Shown piece after piece: positions 48,385-59,000 of a DNA stretch of 64,000 bases. The translations under genes and the position numbers were made by a program. The stretch is from Limnanthes douglasii subsp. nivea (lineage: Eukaryota > Streptophyta > Magnoliopsida > Brassicales > Limnanthaceae), in contig JAUPFV010000004.1 of NCBI GenBank assembly GCA_036936605.1, positions 292,620,009 through 292,684,008 on the forward strand, in the 5' to 3' direction. The notes beneath the pieces were generated by a model, which was not told where the DNA came from, did not search any database, and worked only from the letters and a program-made list of their open reading frames with translations. Position 1 is the first letter of the stretch. Each line of letters begins with the position of its first letter.

Positions 48385-48392
48385 CACACGCG

Positions 48393-48794
48393 GTTGCTAT
48401 TTTTCGTGGGTACCATTAGATATAAATATTTTAATTAATAATTTTTTTTAATTCAATAATAATTCATGATTATTATTTTTTGATAGAACTATTAATCCTG
48501 ATATAAAAACATCGAAGTTGATATAATTGATAAGAAAAAAATCATAAAAATAAATATATAAGTGGTATAAATAAATAGTGTAATCTAAAAGAATAAAGAA
48601 TAAAATAATTAATATATGAATAGTAAATGAATTTAGTATTTTGGATATATTATTGGATATTTATTATTTGAAACATTCTCTTATTTATAATTAATATATA
48701 AATAGTAAAAGAATTTAGTATTTTGTGTGTATTATTGGCTCTTTTCGTAATATTGTAATATTGGATATCGTAATATTCTCTTATTTACAGCAGA
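48393..48794. repeat. AT-rich DNA with an imperfect tandem duplication
   Basis: ATTAATATATGAATAGTAAA and ATTAATATATAAATAGTAAA (near 48608 and 48690) each start a block of 80-100 bp ending ATTCTCTTATTTA. Nothing coding is seen. Confidence 0.6.
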
Positions 48795-49226
48795 AGATTT
48801 TGGGAATTGCTAAAAAACGGCCAAAACTATTCCGCGAAGTTGCATGTTTCTGATTTTCAATATTTACAAAAATGCCACTAGGCAAAAAACTCCAAAAGCC
48901 CTTTGAAGTCTAAATATTTACAAGTGATGCCATTGAAAAGAACCAAACTACTCCATGAAGTTGCAAACATAATTTCAATCTTCATCTTCTCCAAACCTAC
49001 TAAAAATAGAAACTTAACAACCAACAAAACCCATTTTTTAAAAAAATTCAAAACCTTTACAACATGGACGGAAAAGGGTCGGAAGTGCTTCCCACGCAGA
49101 GCAGCATGGTCGCCGAGGAGGTACATTGCATTTCCCTCTTTCATTTTCGCCAAAAAATAGATTTTGTGAAAAATCCCGTATATGGTGTTCGTCGCCAGCC
49201 TCCGGCGTGGACGACATGTCGTACGT

Positions 49227-49362
49227 CATTCCATAAGCGTATGGCACCTTCCCTTCGCCATGGCTTGGCGTGGGGGACCATCCGTACGCCACACGTGTGG
49301 CGTCCTGTATGTCTCCCACGCCAAGCCATGGCGAAGGGAAGGTGCCATACGCCTATGGAATG
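49227..49362. repeat. 136-bp hairpin: 52-bp inverted repeat with nested palindrome
   Basis: Arms 49227-49278 and 49311-49362 pair with two mismatches. The 32-nt loop carries a perfect 18-bp palindrome ACGCCACACGTGTGGCGT (49286-49303). It lies in the proposed first intron of the transposase gene. CTTGGCG/CGCCAAG occurs in the arms. Confidence 0.9.
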
Positions 49363-51698
49363 GCGAAATATGCTTCCCTTATCCGGAATGCCAGTTTAAT
49401 TTGTTTTTCTACTTCTTACGTATTGCAGGAGGTGAACGAATGTGATATTTCGCTTGTTTCGGACTACGCTCACCATTTCACCACTTACGACGAGTATAGC
49501 TTAGAGTCGATGACCGAGTGGGTGAAACTTAGGGGGAAAACGCTGGGTTTTTCGATAAACGTAGCATCGAAGGAGGTAGGGAAGAGGGGGAGAACACCGA
49601 GAGTGGATTATCGGTGCGAGCGATCCGGAATTTTCAAGTCGGCCGTTAAAGAGTGCGACCGTAAACGTAAGGCCACCGGTAGCAAAAATATAAATTGCCC
49701 TTTTCATTTTGTGGGTAATCCGTTAAAAGGAGACGATAAGTGGGCTCTTAGTGTCCTTTCCGGGAAGCACAACCACGAACCGATCAAGTATGCCGAAGGA
49801 AATTTGCAATGGTCTAAGTTAAAACGTAAGGAAAAAGAGCTCGTTGATCTTTTGACGGTGAACGGGACAAGTCCGCGACAAATATTTGGTGCTTTGAAAA
49901 AGGCCGATCCGGAGAATGCTTCAAATATCCGTCACGTTTACAATCACCGTCAGAGAACGAGGATGGCTGAAAACGGCGGTCGATCACAAATGCAATGCTT
50001 GTTAGTTAAATTACAATTGCACAAGTATAAGTATTGGACACGGACGGGGAATGACGGTTCTAACGTCATAACCGATTTGTTTTTCGCACATCCGCTTAGT
50101 ATTGACTTACTACGGACCTTACCACGCTTGCTAATCATGGATAACACATATAAAGTCATTCGTTACGAGATGCCTTTGTTCGAAGTAGTCGGGGTAACAT
50201 CTACCAACAAAACATTTTGCATTGGTTTCACGTTTATGGTGAGTGAAAAACAAGACAACTACGAATGGTCTTTGGGATGCTTGAAAATGGTAATGGAGGA
50301 GAATGATTGTGAATTACTGTGTGTTATCGTTACGGACCGCGAACTAGCCTTGATGAATAGCATCGACAAATTTTTCCCTAGCGCTAGTCACATGTTATGC
50401 GAGTGGCATATCAACAAAAATGTTAGCGGGAGAACCAAAAAAATGTTTGAAGACGGAAATGTGGCTAAAAGTTTTTTGGTGGCTTGGAACGACGTTGTTT
50501 CATCCGATACCGTTGAGGTTATGAACGAGAGGTTGGCTAAGATGCGGTCGATGTTCAAAGACCAAGATAAGGCGGTGGATTGTGTGGTTGACTCGTGGAT
50601 TACGCCTTATAAAGAGAGGTTTGTTCACGCTTATACTAACAAGATCATACATTTTAATAACCACACCTCTAATACGGCCGAAAGCTCGCATGCTACATTG
50701 AAAAAATATGTGGGGTCTAGCCGATTGGATTTCGATGGGTTTTGGGATAAAGTGCATGGCTTGTTAGCGATGCAACATTCTACTATTAAAGAATCGATGG
50801 AGCTTAGCAAGTGCCGTTTAATTCACAAATTCCAAGATTTCAAATCGTTTAAATTTTTACGGGGGTACGTATCACCTATTGCATTGGCGATAGTATACGA
50901 TAACTATGTTGATAAAAGCGGTGGTGAAAAATCTATGTGCGTTTGCACCGATCGTACGATCCATGGTTTGTCGTGTTCCCACGACCTTGAGGCAATCCGA
51001 AGAGTGGACGGCCACGTACCTACTCGGATTATAGATGAGCATTGGAAGAGACTAGATATCGTTCCGCGAGTTAAACTCACCGGTGAAGAAGAAGTGAAAT
51101 TTAATTTCGCAAATCTAAATGCGAAACTTGAAGAGTTTGATGTTTACGAACAAAGTCATTGGCTCAAAAAATTTCAAAAAAATTTGGATCCTTCGACTAC
51201 ACTCCTTTGCGAACCCCTCGAGAAGGTTAAAACCCGCGGTAGAACTCCCGGACGTGTTGGAAGCTGTGGTCGTGGACGGGGCCGGGGTCGCGTTAAGGGT
51301 AGCAAAGTCCAACGTGATTATTCTACGAAAAGAGATACTTCGTATCACAAATACGTCGAACAAGAAATGTTTGAGTCCCACGATAGTGCCGAAACTCCAC
51401 GAGTTGTAACACCCGCCGCTAGTATAGCAACCCCGGTCGGCACTCTCGGTAGCACCGCAAGAACGGTTTCCGCACATACTCCGACTAATTCCGGAGCAAA
51501 ACCCCCAAAAAATATAGCAAAATGGGTTCATTGCGTTGGTTTAGGCACTCCGGATACGTCGAACCACATCAAGGCTATACCGTCATTCACGGCTAAACCA
51601 TTCCCGACTAGATTACCAAATGTTTTGGACTCGAGATTTTCAAAAGACATACCTCAATATATGCGTCCTTTCATAAGCCGAATTACAAATGTAATGCC

Positions 51699-52155
51699 TG
51701 GTGAGGATAAAAATAGCCTGAGGGTAGGCTGGTAATTTCAAGTAGAGTTTCAGGGTGGTGCAAGGGTGTTTCAAGGTGGTGTAAGGGTGTTTCAAGGTGG
51801 TGTAAGGGTGTTTCAAGGTGGAGAGATAATTAAGCAGCTTGGTAGCAGTTAATTTTCATTATTCGAAGTTAATGCTGGTGGTTGAGTATTTATAGTGTGA
51901 GGTTTGGGCCCTTATGGGCTTTCGGGTCAAGTTTAATGGACTCGGGTCATGTTTAAAGACCCATGAGTTCTAAGCAGGAGGACAGGTAGCTTAGTCAGGA
52001 AGTGTTTAGGTTTTTTAGTACTTTTGTCATAGTTCGAACAGCCTTAGGCTCACATTGGTTCGAAGTGATCTGTCCGGTCCAAAGTTCTGTCCGGTTTTCG
52101 GAGAGAATTACACTGATCTTCCCTTCCGGGGAGTATCCTGAATTCGGACTCATCA
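51699..52155 (-). repeat. element E 3' LTR (left copy)
   Basis: TGGTGAGGAT...CGGACTCATCA. The sense-strand TATAAATA is at 51894-51887. Confidence 0.95.
51754..51816. repeat. 21-bp x 3 tandem repeat in the E LTR
   Basis: Unit GGTGGTGTAAGGGTGTTTCAA three times; the right LTR has the same array at 61134-61196. On the sense strand it lies downstream of the TATA box, so in R/U5 of the genomic RNA leader. B, D and F lack it. Confidence 0.9.
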
Positions 52156-52170
52156 GGAGCCCCTTTTTTA
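52156..52170 (-). other. element E polypurine tract
   Basis: Minus-strand TAAAAAAGGGGCTCC, identical to D, abutting the LTR. Confidence 0.85.
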
Positions 52171-52311
52171 GATGTTTGAACAAGTGTCCTTGTCAAAGAG
52201 TTGAAAAACAGTCCGATTATAGGAAGTGGTTTTCAATCCGGAGAGAGTTGTGGGTATACCCGGACAGATCGAACGTTACGAATCCCAAACGGTTTTTGCC
52301 AGAGTTAATGG

Positions 52312-52492
52312 GACACGTGTCACTCTCTGATAGGTCACTCCAACCGTTTTTTCACCTTGAATTTTGCACCACCTTCTCGAACAAGTTACCTCTTTAATTG
52401 CCATTAATGACATCAGCGCCGTCTTTTAATCATTGCCCGACTTTTCGGATTCTCCTAGGAATCAACTCCTTCTTTTCACATTTACTATAAAT
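52312..52492 (+). promoter_or_regulatory. promoter of the antisense gene of E (G-box plus TATA)
   Basis: GACACGTGTC at 52312-52321 and TATAAAT at 52486-52492, 108 nt before the ATG at 52594. Confidence 0.7.
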
Positions 52493-52593
52493 TCTCATTC
52501 ACTTTTCACTGTCTCATTATCTCTTTCAAATTTCACTCTGCAATTTCACCCAGAGCTTTATCTCTATAGATTTCGAAACTTCCTTGGCTGTTT

Positions 52594-55575
52594 ATGTTTA
52601 CAGCAAGAACAGCACTGATCAAAGGCGGCTGGCTTAACCTCTCGGAGTTGGAGAAAGCACAAAGGGTCGAGAAGGAAAAAAGACTTGCAGCAGGGCTACC
52701 ATCGTCGCCTGTTGAGAAACCAGCCTCTTCAATCGCAGAATCTGATAGAGGCTCATCTTCTTCCAAAGGTACTAAGCCTAAAAAGCTCTTTCAATCCACC
52801 CTTTCTCCCATAGTTTCTGGCTCCTCAGTTCAGGAGTCAATCCCAGTTGTTGAACCAGGAGTTACTGCTACCAGTGTTAGGAAAAAATCGTCTTTTATTG
52901 CCATGGGGTCTGACTCTGACCATTCCCCGGATAAGCTAGTCATCAAAAGGCCAAGCCGGTTGGTCAAAGGGTTATCCTCTAAAAACACTCCCTCGAAATC
53001 GGGGGCAAAAAACAGTGAGTCTGAGTCTGGGGCAATTATTAGAGCTCCCCGGGAGAGGCCGTCAGGACTAGAGACCAGCAGCCCACTACCCCCCAAAGAA
53101 TCTTCTGCCTCAGAAACTCAAATTGAGGTGAGAAGTCGAGTAAATACGGGCAGTCAACAGTCCGGAGGGTCAGCTATGCCAAGCTTGAATCCTCCCCGGA
53201 CTACTTCTACAGAAGCTCCCCCAACAATTATGGAGGAGAGGATGGAGGACTCCACTGAGGAGGTCCGTTTTGAGTCCGAGTCCTCCGGACAGGCTGATAC
53301 TGCTATTGTTGTTGCCAAGAAGGCCAAAGAGAACTTATATCTGAGGCGTCCGGACCTGCCGGAGAGCCTTGAAGGGAGAGTGGGGCCATGCTTTCATAAA
53401 TTTGAGTTCAAGTATCTTTTGGCCTTGCTGAAGACCAAGTATGCGTTCATCCATACTTCAGATCTGGGTAGATTGCGTACAAAGTGGGGGATCCCTGAGA
53501 ACGTAAAGATAAGGATTCCCATCGATCCGGAGACCCCGATGGATTGTAAAAAGAATGAAATAGTCTTCTTTACGGAGCTATTCAACTGGGGACTTAGGTT
53601 CCCACTGGACCCGGAGATAGTGCACTACTTTCACTTGGTCAAACTCTGCCCATCACAGTTAAGCCCCAATGGTTGGTTCACCTTGATGTCATGCATAATG
53701 GCATCCAGACTATCCGGGATCCCTCTTCCTATGGAAGAGTTCGCTGCAGTGGCCAACCTGTGCAAGCACCATCAGTTCCCCTTCTACCATTTCAACATGG
53801 GGAACGATCTTAAAGTTGTTGATGATCTCCTGGAGTCGGAGAGCAAATGGAGGAGCCAATTCTTGTTCGTCAGTGGCTCGTGGGAAAATGGCAAGAAAAT
53901 TAAGACCGGAGAGAATCCAAGCCTCCTCAGGAGTAGATGGAGGAGTGACCGTAAGTTTTTATTTTAAATTTCTGTTCGAATCTCTCCTTTCTTCTTTGTA
54001 CTAACCAATTTCTCTTTTGTTTTAATAGAGTTGCCAAAGGAGTTTGGGGACTACCTGAAGGCCGGACAGACTACCTGTGGCAAAATCAACGCATGGGCTG
54101 CAGAGAACTGGGAGAACCGTTTCCACAAGGCCTTTACCACTGGAAACCTAGCAAGGTCCCATATGTGGAACACAACAGGTCGGAGAGACCTATCCTGAGA
54201 AGAGCTTGCCACCCAGCCTGATGAAGACATTGTGCTAAGAAGGTCCCATGAGCTGGATGGGACACTCTACCTGCCTGCTCGGGCCAAAGCCCCAAGCAAA
54301 ATGAAAGGCAAAAAGAAGAAAGGCAAGAAGGCGGAAGGTGATACTGAGAAGGAGGCCCCAACAGACACAGAGGGACTGGCCTAGGTTCAAATTGATGCAG
54401 CCCTTTTACAAGTGGTGGAGCAGGAGAGCGAAAAGCAGGAAGTGAATCTCCCGAAACCCTCAAGAGCTTCAAAGAGGACTCGCAAACAAGCAAGTGGAGG
54501 TGCTGACATGGAAGCTAAGAAGAAAAAGACTTCCCAAGGAGATGAGATTGCTCTCCGGGACCCGGAGCCCTCTTTCCCTACTGACCCAACATTGGCCGAA
54601 GAGATCCCAAGGGACTTTCAAGAGGAGATTCCAAAGGAATTCCATACAGATGAAGTTGAGGGGGGAGAGCTTAACTTGGATGAAATGGACATCACCGGTC
54701 TGGGTGGACTTGGTGAATATTTTCTGGGCCTACCCCGTGACGAGTTCGCAGGGCCCTACATCCCTCCGAGCAGCTCCAACACAGTCAATTTTAACGGTAA
54801 GACTTTCATGGTTTCTAGCGAGAAAGATATTATAGCCCACTCTCTTCTTAGCAATGTACAACCAGTGCTTACTTTGGAAAGGCAAGTCCGAAGTCAGGCA
54901 GACACCATCAAAGACCTCAAGTCTGAGAAGGAAAAACTGTCCGAAGACCTCCGGACTGCTGCCAATAAGGTTGATTTGCTCAAGGAGGCAAATGATCAAC
55001 TAAAGAAGAATCAAGATGAAAACAACACAAAAGTTGCTTCTTTGGAAGAGACCATAAAAGATCTCCGGGCTAAGCTGTCCGGACTGGAGAAAGACCTGAC
55101 AATCTCAAGGGGAGAAACTGCAGCCAAGGAGAAGCTCGTCACCAACCTAACCATTGACAAAATCGCTTTAGAGAATGCAGTGACTCAGGCTGCTGAAGAG
55201 AAGGCTGTTTTGGTGAGGGACCAAGAGGCCACAATCAAGGCCAAGATCAACGCCTATGTTAGGGAGATGATACAGAGCGAGGAGCTAATGATTCAAAGGG
55301 TGAAGTCTGATATGGTCCTCCTGTTTCACGAGAAATTCCCGAAGAGGAGACTGGGGGACTTATGGCGTTATGTGGATGATGATGACCTCCCATACCATAC
55401 TATGATTGACGAGGGTTATTTCGGCGAGTCCTCATCTGATAATGAAGAGGAAACCGGAGAGAGCCCAAGCGAAGAAGAGATTGATCCCAAGGGAAAAAAG
55501 ATAGTCGAAGAGAAGAGCAATATCAAGGACAAGAAGACAGACGAGGGCGAGCCATCTTCAAAGGCTCAGCCTTAA
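52594..55575 (+). pseudogene. antisense accessory gene of element E (best preserved copy; two stops)
   Basis: Exon 1 (52594-53950, about 452 codons) is fully open from MFTARTALIKGGWLNLSEL; exon 2 is 54029-55575. Parts in order: conserved N-terminus, Ser/Pro-rich linker, globular domain of about 210 residues (53350-53950; VGPCFHKFEFKYL, FNWGLRFPLDPE, SQLSPNGWFTLM, PLPMEEFAAVANLC), exon-2 segment (CGKINAWAAENWE, WNTTGRRDLS), basic cluster (KRTRKQASGG, AKKKKTS), coiled coil of about 150 residues (LERQVRSQADTIKDL onward), LLFHEKFPKRRLGDLW and an acidic Ser-rich tail. TGA at 54196 (Trp in other copies) and TAG at 54382 break exon 2. The central domain resembles Transposase_28/PMD-like plant families; function unknown. 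Confidence 0.8.
53951..54028 (+). other. intron of the antisense gene of E (78 nt)
   Basis: Donor GTAAGTTT after AGTGACC; acceptor TTTTAATAG before AGTTGCC. It is phase 1 and joins ...RSD to QLPKEF. Confidence 0.85.
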
Positions 55576-55616
55576 TTTAAAAATTTATTTTGCTTATCTT
55601 TTATTCGAACTAAAGT

Positions 55617-55720
55617 CCTTGGAAGGCCAAAGCACTCTTTTTGTGATGGTGTCTGTATTATTCGGACAGATTTTTTGTACTGTGCCCAAACTTGTTAAAA
55701 AAGTCCTTGGAAGGCCAAGG
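55617..55720 (+). other. paired stem-loops after the antisense gene of E
   Basis: CCTTGGAAGGCCAAAG (55617-55632, one mismatch) and CCTTGGAAGGCCAAGG (55705-55720) follow the stop codon. Confidence 0.6.
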
Positions 55721-55949
55721 CAATTTTAAGTTGTTGAATGAATGAATGTTTTATTTTGCTCAACCATCCTCTTCTTTCATTATTTGCTTAAATAACTGGA
55801 GTTTAAGTAGTTTTATTGTATTGTGAGAGTATTAAGACTCTCTGGCTAGAATTTAAATATCCCTTAGATCTTTTAGTCCGGGTAGTATGATAAGAGATAA
55901 AATTTTGAAAATACTTAGAGAATTTTGAAGAAGGCACCAAGTTTTATTG

Positions 55950-56025
55950 AAAGCTCTCCGTGCCACCGAAGAGGGGAAGGTATGCCCCCAAATATTTACA
56001 TGGATGTTTAAACAAGTAAATATTT
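55950..56025. other. region between the convergent genes of E, with inverted repeat
   Basis: The GC-rich block is eroded here (CTCTCCGTGCCACCGAAG), but the stem AAATATTTAC (55990-55999) and GTAAATATTT (56016-56025) is perfect. Confidence 0.5.
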
Positions 56026-56034
56026 ACACAAGTG

Positions 56035-59000
56035 TTATTCCAAGTACATTCGAAGGTGTTCAATATTCCAAGGGTGAGTTAAAACCCTGCCATCTTTATC
56101 TTCCAACCAATAAGTCCCAGGCTTGATCCTTTCAACCACAGTATACGGACCCTCCCAGGTTGGGGCCAGCTTTCCGAAGAGCTTTTCCTTAGTATGCAAG
56201 AAAACTTTCCTTAATACTTTATCTCCTGGTTGAAAATCTCTCCTTTTAACTTTAGAAGCAAACCTGCTTCTCATCAAGCCCTGATAGTGTGCAATTCTAA
56301 GATGAGCTTTAACCCGTCTTTCCTCGAACAAATCGAGCTGATTTCTAATTGCCATCTCATTAGTATGTCCGGAGAAGTTATGAACACGAAAGGAAGGGAG
56401 TGTCTTCTCTATGGGGGCTACTGCATCCATTCCATAGACCAAGGCAAAGGGGGATTCTTGTGTCGCAGCCCCATGTGTTGTCCAATAGGCCCATAAGACT
56501 TCTTGTAGATAACTAGGCCACTTCCCAGCATGCCCTTCCAAATTCTTCTTTAAACCGGACAGTATTGTTCTATTGGCTACTTCAACTTGCCCATTGGCTG
56601 TAGGGTGGAAAGGTGAAGAAAAGCAGTGTTGAATACCCCTTGAGGCACAGAAGTTTTCCATTTCTCTGTTGTCAAACTGTGGCCCATTGTCTGTTGTTAT
56701 CTTCTGTGGGACACCAAATCTGCAACATATGTTGGACATAATGAATTTTATGACAGCTTTCGAGGTTGTCCCTGCCAAGGGAGCTGCTTCTACCCATTTT
56801 GAGAAATAATCAATGGCCACAATTATAGTTTTGCGCCCTCCGGACGCCACAGGGAGAGGCCCAACTAAGTCCAATCCCCATCGAGCAAAAGGGATGGTCT
56901 CAGAAATTGATTCCAAAGGAATAGCTGGTACATGAATTTCATTGTTGTACCTCTGGCATGGGTCACACCTTCTCACCAGCTCCTTAGCATCTTTCATGAT
57001 CGATGGCCAATAGTATCCGGAGAGAAGTACTCTTCTTGTTAAAGCTCTAAATTCACAATGGGTTGATCCCTCACCATCATGCAATTCGGAGAGAACCATT
57101 TGTGATTCATGATCCCCTAAACAACGTAGGAGAGGTTTGCTGTAGGACTTTTTGTACAAGACTTCTCTTATCATAATGAAACCACGAGCCCTGTGCTTTA
57201 ATGTTCTGGCTTGTGATTTATCCAAGGGCACGATACCACCGGACATATATTGTATAAGAGGAGACCTCCAATCTTGAGGCCGATGCACCTGTATTTCAAA
57301 GACTTCCTCTTTTCCACCCTCACCAAGTTCAATAGAAGGGCTTTCAAGCACATGGATCCATGGGTAGGACTCCGTATATGCTATCGTTGCCAATGAATCT
57401 GCCAGCTCATTTTCTGCCCGGGGGATGTGCTCATAGACAACAGCTTTAAACTTTAACGCTTCATTTTTGAGGAGGAGTAAATACTTGACCAATTGCTCCT
57501 TTCTAGCCTCTGATAGGCCCAAGGCATGGTGGACAAGCAACTGGGAGTCACTTAGTAGCTTGACCCTTTTAGCTCCACATATATAGGCCAACTTTAACCC
57601 AGCTATGGCTGCTTCGTACTCGGACTCATTATTGGACGCCCTGAAAGCAAAACAAATAGCTTGGTACATGTTGTCCCCGTAGGGGGAAGTGAGACATATT
57701 CCTGCCCCAGATCCCATGGTACTAGACCCTCCGTCTATTCGGATAATCCACACTTTCTTGTCTTTTGAATCAGTAGGCTGCTCTGAATCCCTGTCAGAGT
57801 GGAATTCAACCAGAAAATCAGCCACAGCTTGGGCTTTTACCGCTGTCCGGGGAGCAAAGTCTATGTCGAAGTCCCCAACTCTACTGACCACTTTGTCATT
57901 CTGCTTGAAATGTCTGCTTTTTGAAGGACATTCTTTAAAGGGAAAGACGTCCGGACGATGATAGGATGAGCTTGGAAGTAGGGCCTCATTTTTCTTGCAG
58001 CTATCACCAAAGCCAATGCCAGTTTCTCAAGTTTCAAGTAACGCCTCTCAGCATCAATCAAGATTTTGCTGATGTAGTACACTGGGTGAGGATGCCCATC
58101 AACCTCTCTTACAAGTACAACACTGATGGCACGACTTGAAACAGCCAGGTACATAAAGAGAGTCTCCCCATCAACTGGTTTGAACAAAGTCTTGGGAGAG
58201 GAAAGATGTTTCTTGATTTCACTGAATGCTTCATCACACTGTGGTGTCCATTCAAACCCCTTTGCACCCTTCAAGGTTTGAAAGAATGGAGCACACCTGT
58301 CCGAAGACCTGGAGATGAATCTGTTCAAGGCAGCCAATCTTCTTGTTAATCGCTGCACTTCTTTAATGTTTCGAGGAGGCTCCATCTGGAATAAGGCATT
58401 GAGTTGGTCCGGGTCGGGCTGTATTCTATGCTCACTTATGATATACCCTAAGAATTTCCCGGACTGCACTCCGAACACACACTTTTCAGGGTTTAGTTTT
58501 AAATTTACTTTGGCCAAGTTGGCAAAAGTTTCTTGGAGGTCGGACAAGTGCAACTGCTCATCCACGCTTTTCACCATCATATCGTCAATGTAAACCTCCA
58601 TATTTCTTCCAATTTGATCAGCAAATGCTTTGTTGACTAACCTTTGATAAGTAGCCCCAGCATTTTTCAAGCCAAAGGGCATCACCTTGTAGCAATGTAG
58701 TCCCCTATCAGTGACAAACGTGGTGTGCTCTTGATCTTTTGGATCTACTTGGATCTGATTGTACCCGGAGAAGGCATCCATGAAGGAGAGTAGCTTGTTC
58801 CCTGAAGTAGAGTCTACTAGCTGATCTATCCGGGGGACTGGATACAAATCTTTTGGGCAAGCTCTATTGAGGTCTGTGAAGTCAATGCACATACGCCATT
58901 TGCCATTCTTCTTTTTCACCAAGACAGGATTGGCAGTCCATAAAGGGTATTGAGATTCTTTAATATGCCCCATCTTTGTGAGTCTGTCAACCTCTTGCAC

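Noticed and set aside
48139..48419. Plus-strand ORFs in the GGCCCG-rich MITE
   Set aside because: Produced by GC-rich short repeats that are open in several frames; no start context or domain.
49038..49329. Minus-strand ORFs overlapping the hairpin
   Set aside because: Mirror images of the inverted repeat, hence similar peptides in several frames.
49270..49428. Met at 49270 as the start of the transposase
   Set aside because: The first 53 codons translate the hairpin repeat; a good acceptor (TATTGCAG) at 49428 and a donor-like GTACAT at 49121 make an intron more likely.
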